Source of the DNA: Candidatus Woesearchaeota archaeon
GTDB taxonomy: Archaea > Nanobdellota > Nanobdellia > SCGC-AAA011-G17 > JACPNG01
Direction of reading: 5' to 3'
Assembly: GCA_016185605.1 (NCBI GenBank)
Contig: JACPNG010000009.1
Coordinates: 1 to 53,837 of the forward strand
Length of the DNA: 53,837 bases
In this document: one piece after another, positions 1-8,300 of the stretch
Numbering within the stretch: position 1 is the first letter of the stretch
Layout of the letters: each line of letters opens with the position of its first letter
The notes under the pieces: model-generated
Databases searched by the model: none
What the model saw: the letters and a program-made list of their open reading frames with translations, nothing else
Told to the model about the DNA's origin: nothing
Made by a program: the position numbers and the translations under genes

Positions 1-53
1 ATATTTATTTATAATATAGTAAAACTTATAACATATGTTCTTAATTTAATTTT

Positions 54-1244
54 ATGTTAATCGGAATAATTGGTAAAACTAATGTGGGCAAATCGACGTT
101 CTTTAAAGCAGCTACTTTAGCAGAAGTTGAAATAGCCAATAGGTCTTTTGTTACATTGAATCCAAATGAAGGGGTTGGTTACGTCAAAGTGGAAGATGTT
201 GCCAAAGAATTCAATAAAACAAGCAATCCAAGAGAAGGTTATATTCTTAATGGATTTAGATTTATTCCAGTAAAATTAATTGATGTCGCTGGATTAGTCC
301 CGGGAGCTTATGAAGGAAAAGGCCGAGGAAACCAATTTTTAGATGATTTAAGGCAGGCAGATGTATTAATTCATATAGTAGATATTTCCGGAAGCGTAGA
401 TGAAAAAGGAAATCCTGTAAAGCCGCTTAGTTATGATCCATTAAAGGATATTGAATTCCTGGAATTTGAATTAGACATGTGGTATTTTGGAATATTAAAA
501 AAAGGCTGGGAAAAATTCACAAGAATAGTAAAGCAAGAAAATCAAGATATAAAAAAGGCATTAGCCAAGCAGTTATCTGGATTAAATGTCAATGAAGAGA
601 TTGTGCAAAATGCAATTAAAAAATTAAAATTAGACCATCACCCAATGCAGTGGAATGAGGATGAATTAAAGAGATTAGCGAGAGAATTAAGAATAGCTAC
701 AAAGCCAATGTTAATAGCTGCCAATAAAATAGATATTTCCGGAGCAAGATTGAATTTTGACAGGGCTTTGGAAAAATTCAAGGATTACATGATAATACCC
801 TGCAGTTCAGAATCTGAACTGGCATTAAGGGAAGCTGCAAAGCATAATATGATAAAATATATTCCCGGAGATAATAATTTTGAAATTATCGGAAAATTAA
901 ATGAAAAACAAGAAAAAGCTTTAGAATTTATCAAAAAAAATGTATTAAATGAATATGGGAATACAGGAATACAAAACGTATTAGACAAATCCATATTTGA
1001 ATTACTGGATTATATAGCCTTATTTCCCGGAGGAGTAAATAAATTAGAAGATTCTGAAGGAAGAGTTCTTCCAGATTGCTTCTTAATGAGGAATGGAACA
1101 ACAGCATTGGATTTTGCTTATAGACTTCATACAGATTTTGGAAAGAATTTCATCAAAGCAATAGATGTAAGGACTAAGTTGGTTGTGGGAAAAGACCATA
1201 AGCTAAAAAATAAAGACATAATTGAGTTGGCTGTTAGAAAATAG
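54..1244 (+). CDS. ychF: Redox-regulated ATPase/GTPase of the YchF/OLA1 (Obg-like) family
   Basis: P-loop GKTNVGKST near N-terminus, DVAGLVPGAYEGKGRGNQFLDDLR switch motif, NKIDIS, C-terminal TGS-like domain (ALDFAYRLHTDFGKNFIKAID). Confidence 0.9.
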   Translation: MLIGIIGKTNVGKSTFFKAATLAEVEIANRSFVTLNPNEGVGYVKVEDVAKEFNKTSNPREGYILNGFRFIPVKLIDVAGLVPGAYEGKGRGNQFLDDLRQADVLIHIVDISGSVDEKGNPVKPLSYDPLKDIEFLEFELDMWYFGILKKGWEKFTRIVKQENQDIKKALAKQLSGLNVNEEIVQNAIKKLKLDHHPMQWNEDELKRLARELRIATKPMLIAANKIDISGARLNFDRALEKFKDYMIIPCSSESELALREAAKHNMIKYIPGDNNFEIIGKLNEKQEKALEFIKKNVLNEYGNTGIQNVLDKSIFELLDYIALFPGGVNKLEDSEGRVLPDCFLMRNGTTALDFAYRLHTDFGKNFIKAIDVRTKLVVGKDHKLKNKDIIELAVRK

Positions 1245-1245
1245 A

Positions 1246-1722
1246 TTAATAATCTCCTAAAGTTTTCTGTTTTGAATTTTCTTTCAAGAATTCATCTGCT
1301 TTTTTTAATATATCTTTGGAACTTTTGTGAGTTAATAGTTTAATAGCCTCTTCAAATTCTAACCATTTAAAATCATTATGCTCGTGGGATAATTCCACTT
1401 TTTCTTCTATAGTTTCAATTAAATAATATATAATTTCTTTTTTAATCAATTCATTGTCTTTTCTATAGAAAAAAGATATTATTTCCCTAAACTTTGGAAT
1501 AAATTTCATCACTTCAATTCCAGTTTCTTCTAATATTTCCCTTTCTACTGTTGATTTTTCATCCTCTTCTTCGACTAAGCCTCGGGGAAAATCCCATGAC
1601 TCTTTATACTTTTCATTTGCTTTTCTAAACAACAAAAGAAATTTCTTATTTTTTAGATTATAGATAATCGCTCCAGCGCTTTTTTCAGTTATCATAGAAT
1701 TAAAATTAACTCTGTGCCTCAA
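1246..1722 (-). CDS. NUDIX hydrolase
   Basis: Nudix box: GLVEEEDEKSTVEREILEETGIEV. Confidence 0.88.
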   Translation of the reverse strand: MRHRVNFNSMITEKSAGAIIYNLKNKKFLLLFRKANEKYKESWDFPRGLVEEEDEKSTVEREILEETGIEVMKFIPKFREIISFFYRKDNELIKKEIIYYLIETIEEKVELSHEHNDFKWLEFEEAIKLLTHKSSKDILKKADEFLKENSKQKTLGDY

Positions 1723-2086
1723 CGAAAGCCCATTCCATAGTTAAACGCTCGACTATTTCCCTGAAATGTTCTGCATAAAAAATTGGGTTTTCATCTTCTG
1801 CATATTTCCGTTCCATCATAGTATCTAATAACTTTTTATTTTCCGCATAATTTACAAATGCATCAAAACTTATTGTCTTAAAACCTCTACGAACATATTC
1901 TCTTTCCAATCTTCCCCATTTTTTTATAAGCTTTTCAAAGCCGTGGATAGATTTTTCCTCTCCCAGATTAAAATATAACTCTAAATACTTAAAGGCATTT
2001 GCAACCTCAATCCCAGTACTAATATATAATCTCTCTAATTTTGAGTAAGATAATAAACTTTCCAGCATATTATAAATTAAGAACAT
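1706..2086 (-). CDS. Hypothetical protein, 126 aa, overlaps the NUDIX start
   Basis: ORF in tail-to-head overlap with the NUDIX gene; family not recognised. Confidence 0.55.
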   Translation of the reverse strand: MFLIYNMLESLLSYSKLERLYISTGIEVANAFKYLELYFNLGEEKSIHGFEKLIKKWGRLEREYVRRGFKTISFDAFVNYAENKKLLDTMMERKYAEDENPIFYAEHFREIVERLTMEWAFVEAQS

Positions 2087-2116
2087 ATTATTTTTAAATT
2101 TTATTGTAATATACTA

Positions 2117-3811
2117 TTATCTTTCTATTATCTTAAGGAATTTATCAAGATTGTTTGTATTTATAATGTCATTTTTAGTCGACCATCCTCTACGAGCTGT
2201 TCCGATTCCAAATTTCATAAAATAAAGATGATCTACTGAATGACTATCTGTATTTATGATTAATCTGCATTTATTTTTTATGGCGGCCCTTACATTAACA
2301 TCATTTAAATCTAACCTATCTGGAAAAGAATTAATTTCTAAAAATGTATTTGTCTCTTTTGACTTCTCAAATATCTTTTCAAAATCCAGATTAAAGGGCT
2401 TTCTTCTATTAATCAATCTTCCAGTCGGATGGCCTATAAAATTAACATACTTATTCTCCATTGCCTTGATTAATCTGTCTGTATTGTCTTCTTTAAACCT
2501 AGAATGGATTGAGGCTACAACAATATCAAGCTCTTTTAATATTTGAATATCCATATCTAAAGTTCCATCTGGGTTTATATTAACTTCAGATCCTTTCAGG
2601 ATTGTAATTCCGCTTAATTTTTTATTTATTTTTTTAATTTCCTTAAACTGTTTTAATATTCCTCTTTTGTTTAAGGCGTTTGCGATTGCTAAATTTCCAT
2701 AATGGTCTGTTATAGCAATATATTTTCTTCCCAATGATTTAGCTTTTAACGCCATCTCTTCAATAGTATTAGAGCCATCGCTGTATATTGTATGAACATG
2801 CAAATCTCCTTTAATGTTATTATAATTAATTAATTTTGGCAGTTTTCTTTTTAAAGCAAATTCAATTTCCCCAGAATCTTCTCTAAGCTCGGGTTCTATA
2901 TACTCTAAACCAAGAGTTTTGTAAACATCTTCTTCTTTCTTTGAAGCAATTGTTTTTTTTCCTTTAAAGATTCCATATTCACTTAATTTTAGCCCTTTTT
3001 TGATTGCTAGATTTCTAAGCTTAATTCCATGCTCTTTTGAGCCGGTAAAATAATTCAGCCCAGAGCCGTAATGATTATTATCTAACACTCTTATATCTAC
3101 TTGCAGTCCATTATAGAGTATTATTGAGGCTTTTGTTGAACCTTTAGCCAGTAATTTCTTTTTTGGCAGCGAAGTGAAAAAATCAATTGTCTTTTTTGGA
3201 TTGTTTGTTGTTACAAGGATGTCAACATCATGGATGGTTTCTTTCATCCTTCTCATTGAGCCTGCTATTGTTGCTTTGCTGATAAATTTCTGGGCTCTTA
3301 GCTTAGATTCAATCTCTTTTGCCATTGGATACATATAGCCAATTAGAAGCCTTGACTTGGTTGATTCCAATCCTTTTATCCCTTCGAGGATTTCTTTTTC
3401 TGTTATATAACCAAAACCCTCTAAATTCCTTATCTTTTGTTTTTCAGCTGCATCTTTTAAGTCTTTTAAGTTTTTAATCTTTAACTTTTCATATAATATT
3501 TTTATTCTTTTTGGCCCTAATGACGGAACAGAAATTAACTCTTCTATCTTAATTGGAATTGATTTTTTTAATTCTTCATAGTATCTTAGTTTTCCGGTTT
3601 TTAATAATTCTTCAATTTTTTCAGCTATATTTTTCCCTACTCCGGGAATATCGTCTAATTTATCCTTTTTATACAATTCAAAAACATCTTCTGATAATGT
3701 TTCTATATTTCTGGCTGCTTTTCTATAAGCTATTGGCTTCCATTCTACTCCTTTTATTTCTAAAATATCTGCTATTTCATATAGAATTCTTGCTATCTCT
3801 TGATTTTTCAT
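2117..3811 (-). CDS. polX: DNA polymerase X family protein with PHP domain
   Basis: HhH motifs (DDIPGVGKNIAEKI, VPSLGPKRIKILY), PolX core (HDVDILVTT), C-terminal PHP (GDLHVHTIYSDGSNTIEEM, AITDHYG, NTDSHS). Confidence 0.92.
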   Translation of the reverse strand: MKNQEIARILYEIADILEIKGVEWKPIAYRKAARNIETLSEDVFELYKKDKLDDIPGVGKNIAEKIEELLKTGKLRYYEELKKSIPIKIEELISVPSLGPKRIKILYEKLKIKNLKDLKDAAEKQKIRNLEGFGYITEKEILEGIKGLESTKSRLLIGYMYPMAKEIESKLRAQKFISKATIAGSMRRMKETIHDVDILVTTNNPKKTIDFFTSLPKKKLLAKGSTKASIILYNGLQVDIRVLDNNHYGSGLNYFTGSKEHGIKLRNLAIKKGLKLSEYGIFKGKKTIASKKEEDVYKTLGLEYIEPELREDSGEIEFALKRKLPKLINYNNIKGDLHVHTIYSDGSNTIEEMALKAKSLGRKYIAITDHYGNLAIANALNKRGILKQFKEIKKINKKLSGITILKGSEVNINPDGTLDMDIQILKELDIVVASIHSRFKEDNTDRLIKAMENKYVNFIGHPTGRLINRRKPFNLDFEKIFEKSKETNTFLEINSFPDRLDLNDVNVRAAIKNKCRLIINTDSHSVDHLYFMKFGIGTARRGWSTKNDIINTNNLDKFLKIIER

Positions 3812-3873
3812 ATATAACTAATATAGATTAGTTATTTTAAGTTTTCTTCTATATTTTTATTCTGTTTTCCATT

Positions 3874-5133
3874 TTAACACCAGCTGAAATTTAACTCGGG
3901 TGCTTTCTCGCACATCTCCAAAGCCATTGATTGTATAGCCATAACATTTGCAGTTGTCAATGCTTGGAAATTTACTCCCGTTAGTTCTGAAGTTGTTGTA
4001 TTTGTTGTCTCATTGTAAACATCGGCATAATCTGCAAGAATAGGATTAATTTTTTTTAAATCTTCTGCTATGAATCCAACTTGTAAATTCTGCTCCCATT
4101 CTAGATTATTCCAGTAATAGGATATTGGTTGCAACAGCATATATTTATTCCATAAATTAGTTGTCATGGTTAAATTGCTTATATTATTCTTATATTCCAA
4201 TAATGAGGTGCAGTCTCCTATCACAGACGCTCCTGAGCCATCCCAACACATTCCATCACTGCCGACTTGGGAAAATGAACTGATGCCGACGTTGCCGGGG
4301 TCTCTGGTTATGAAAAATGTTGGTGCACTGTTATCAGTTTCTGACCCACCATAAGTAGCAAAGGTATAATTACTACCAGGTCCAGAACTGGCATATACTG
4401 CTAATAACCCCTTATTATTTGCTCCCCCTTCAACTGAAAGTGTGCTATTAATGCCACTTATTTGAGATGTTCCAATACCAACACTCTTTCCAATGCCCAT
4501 ACTATTATCAGAATTTACTATAAAGATAGTATTAGTTGCATCTGATATATTTAGATAAGGAATTGAAATTGCAGATGAGTTTTCTATATGCAACATAGCA
4601 GTTGGTATTGCTCCTATCCCGACACTTACTGGACTTCCGCCCAAAGTCATTATCCTTTTCAATGAGTTGCTTCCATCAGCGACATAAAAATGCATCTGCC
4701 TATTTGGGTCTCCATCAATTAACTCATAGACAATTTCTCCAATTGGAGTTCCGCCAGTTATATTAAATCCCAATGAGATTGCATCTCCAGCAGAAGCAGC
4801 ATTATTTTCTAATGTCAACACTGGTCCTTCTGTAGAAGAGCCTGCATCTATATGTAATGGAGTTGTTGGAGAAGAAGTTCCTATTCCTATTCTATTGCTT
4901 GTGGAATTAACGAATAATGTGTTTGTATTAACTAATAAATCATTTGTTATATTTAATTCTCCATTCTTAACTATAACATCTCCCGCATTTACTGCTATAA
5001 TTAGGAAAATTAACATGGCTATCGCTAGGCTGAATTTTAAGAATGAACTAAGGTAATTGTCTAATTTTGATACTTTATTAAAAAACCAATTTTCTTTTAA
5101 GGCTTTTTCATATTCTTTGCATATTTCTTTCAT
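3874..5133 (-). CDS. Membrane-anchored tail-fibre-like surface protein with C-terminal peptidase S74 / intramolecular chaperone domain
   Basis: N-terminal TM segment; GIGTSSPTTPLHIDAG-type fibre repeats; C-terminal SLLEYKNNISNL...GFIAEDLKKINP resembling S74 (SDxRxKxNI...GfiAqEv). Confidence 0.8.
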   Translation of the reverse strand: MKEICKEYEKALKENWFFNKVSKLDNYLSSFLKFSLAIAMLIFLIIAVNAGDVIVKNGELNITNDLLVNTNTLFVNSTSNRIGIGTSSPTTPLHIDAGSSTEGPVLTLENNAASAGDAISLGFNITGGTPIGEIVYELIDGDPNRQMHFYVADGSNSLKRIMTLGGSPVSVGIGAIPTAMLHIENSSAISIPYLNISDATNTIFIVNSDNSMGIGKSVGIGTSQISGINSTLSVEGGANNKGLLAVYASSGPGSNYTFATYGGSETDNSAPTFFITRDPGNVGISSFSQVGSDGMCWDGSGASVIGDCTSLLEYKNNISNLTMTTNLWNKYMLLQPISYYWNNLEWEQNLQVGFIAEDLKKINPILADYADVYNETTNTTTSELTGVNFQALTTANVMAIQSMALEMCEKAPELNFSWC

Positions 5134-5180
5134 TTTTACCTCCTTTTATATATAATAATCAATGTTCTTAGCATCCTTAA

Positions 5181-5280
5181 CTCTCGAATATTACATGATT
5201 TTTGCACTTGATTACCTCTCGGATTTTACATGAATAACTCCCTGATATTACACAAGGGCGCCTCTCTGATATTACACGGC
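5181..5280 (-). repeat. Four degenerate direct repeats, consensus (minus strand) TGTAATATCmGrGAG
   Basis: + strand copies begin at 5181 ctctcgaatattaca, 5216 ctctcggattttaca, 5238 ctccctgatattaca, 5262 ctctctgatattaca. Confidence 0.6.
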
Positions 5281-5347
5281 TGCTCTTTGTATTTTTGGGT
5301 TTTGGGGCTTGTATTGCCATTTTTCTGTTATGGTTCTGTTATTGGAG

Positions 5348-8300
5348 CTATGGTGTTCCACTTTGTATTAAACCTCCTGTTAAGCATAATGCTCCTGTTG
5401 AATTGATATAAGCGACATTAACATCATTTTCATTTCTAATAATAAATGAGCCGTCTCCTGGAGCATTGCAATTTGGATAATTATCATCACAAGTTCCAGA
5501 TTCTAAACATAAATTGCCATTACTATCGATATACGATACAGTATTATCTAGAGAGTCTTTGATTATGAATGAATCACTTGGTTCATTGCAATTAGCGTTA
5601 ACTGAACATATTCCCTTTAGTATAATATTGCCATTATCAGCAAATGAAGCTACATTATTTCCAGAAGAATCTTGTATAGCAAACACTTTTGGCTGTGCTA
5701 TTGTATAAAATATCTGCAGATCCGACAAGTTCAATGTTCCTTCTGTACTAGATTCAAATGTCAATGAAATATTGCAAGTATCTGTTGCACAATTTCCCAT
5801 GTAATTATTTAATTCTGAGGTAAAATCCAATTCCCTTAATATATAATTTACATCTATAGAATCTACTTGGAAGTCCAAATTATTATCTGAAGTTATCTCA
5901 ATAGGAACCTGGCAGTTTCCGCTAGAATCTTCTTCGCATATATCCAGATAATTTTGCACATCATTTAATATATCCAAATCATCATATTTCCAGAAATTAT
6001 TTAAGTAAACCTCTGTGTTATTAATTGATAAAGTTACATTTCCTGATTCTTTAACAGATATTCTTATTGTGTCATTGTCTGTTAATGCACCATCACTTAC
6101 TTGAACAACAACATCTGAGAAGCCTATTGAATTTGTAGCAGGAGCCCCGCAAGTTACATGCTGATTATTATTTATGCTACAATCTATTAAAGCTGTGTTT
6201 GTTTCTGACAATATTGAAAAAGTGCTGTCTTGTGGCAGATCATTCTCATCAAAATGACAATCCCATAAGTCTATAGAAATATCAGAACCATCTGAATCTT
6301 TTTCTGTAGAATCATCCGAGCAGCCAGCTAATAAAGGAGCAGAATTTAATGTATATGTTATATTAACATGCGATAAAGTATCATAACTTACTGTTCTTCT
6401 TGTACTACTGCCTTCTGTTTTAGATATTCCCTTATAACTCAAAAATCCAGTAGATATATCATCTATAGTATTATTTGTTACATTTAAATCAAATGGTCCT
6501 TGAGTGCCAGAAGTACAAAACCAGGATCCTAAACTAGGATCTATATGACTTGGTTGGTTGGAATCCCAAGTAAAGGAACTTGGCGTCCAGCTATCACTAA
6601 TATTATATATAACAGTATCTGATACACCGCTTTGTGCATTAGTAACACCATTACAATTCATAGTTAATATGGCGTGTGTAGCCTCATCAGTTTGTATACT
6701 AGTAACATCAAATTTCAAAAAGAATCTTATATCCTTTTCTCCAGAATTATATGATTGATGTTCTGGATTACCTAGATCTGCACAAATAACATCTCCTGGA
6801 GATTCTTCTATTCTACATTGTTGACTTGGAGTAAATTCTACACTAGGATCTATGATTATAGGATATATTACATTTTCCAATATAGAATAAGGAACTTTTA
6901 TAATTATATAATTATTGCTTAGTTCATAACTTAATTTTTGTATTTTGTTATTAGCGTCATTAAGATAAGGCTCTATAAATGTGAAATTGGAATTTTTATT
7001 AATTAAGAATTTTATATCCAAACTTAAATTGTTTTTATTCAATGTTGGCAATACTAAATTATTAAATTCATTTATTACAATAGACTCCTTTAATCTAGTA
7101 TTTTCATATTCGTATTTTAAATCTATTCCATTGCCAAATATATTCTTATAGATAAACTCATTATCTTGGGCTATTCCCATTACTGGATTTGCATTAGCAA
7201 TTTGCTTCTCTCCTAAAATATTATTGTAGCTTAAGCTGATTGGCTGTAATGTTATGTATTCATTATCTTTTTCTACTTTAATTGTGTTAACTTTAGTTGG
7301 ATCTTGTTTAAAGTAAGCTTGATATAATCCTTTAGTTACTTCATAATCATATTCTAGATTTGATGAATTAACTATTGTCTTATCTATCGGCATAAATTCC
7401 TGGCCATTAAAGTAGTTAATTGGTTCTGTATAAAATGTTGCTGTTCTTGTTCCATCATAATTATTCAATGAAACAAAATTTTCTCCTCTTATTGTTTCCT
7501 TTTCTTCCATAAGTCTACTTTGAGCCAGTCTTCTTCTTTGTTCTATAGTCAGAGTTTCTACTTGTTTTTCCCCGATTCTTAAATCTGCTTTAGTCAATTC
7601 TGCATCTTTTGGAATGCTAATATACCTTATTGTTGTTGTATTGTCTATTAAGATAATAGTCTCATTATTATTTGAATTATTAAATGAATCTATTTTTACT
7701 ACGTTGTTTATTAGCTCGCCATCTAGACTTTTATCTATTCCATTATTTCCCATATCCAAAGATATAGAGGATGGAAAAATTATATCCTGTTCAAATTTAA
7801 TTTCTGATTCGTAAATTCTCTGAGAGGCAAAATCTCCCAAGTATCTGTAATACCATCTAATGCTGGAATCATTGATATAATCATTTAAGTTATTAACTCT
7901 GTAGCTTAATGCTGTATCATTATCTGTCCATAATGGGTTAGTTTCATAAATATCAAAGTAAAAATCCTTGCTATCTTCTGCAAATGGTTCCAAGCTACTA
8001 GAAATTATCTCATAAGTATTGTTATTATAATTGTAAACTGCAAATCTTCCTGTTCCTCCTCCAAATATTCCCAGTTTAATATGTACTATTATATGCTTTG
8101 CATTGGCTAAAGTTGTTAAATTTGCTATTTCTACAATAGCTCCTGTGGCTTTTCCTGCTGAATAATATGTGCTAAAATCTTTATCTATACTTAAATTAGT
8201 AGCTTGACTAAGATTTAATTCATTTGCCTCTATTATTACTGGCTCTGGTTCTTGGAAGGAGTTGTTTTCTTGTGTGTTTCTTAATCCTAATAAGTCTACA

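Noticed and set aside
785-994. Minus-strand ORF inside ychF
   Set aside because: Antisense shadow of a well-conserved gene.
2256-2546. Plus-strand ORF inside polX
   Set aside because: Antisense shadow; no recognisable domain.
5181-5280. Possible CRISPR array
   Set aside because: Repeats are short, degenerate and irregularly spaced (22-35 bp start to start), with no cas genes nearby.
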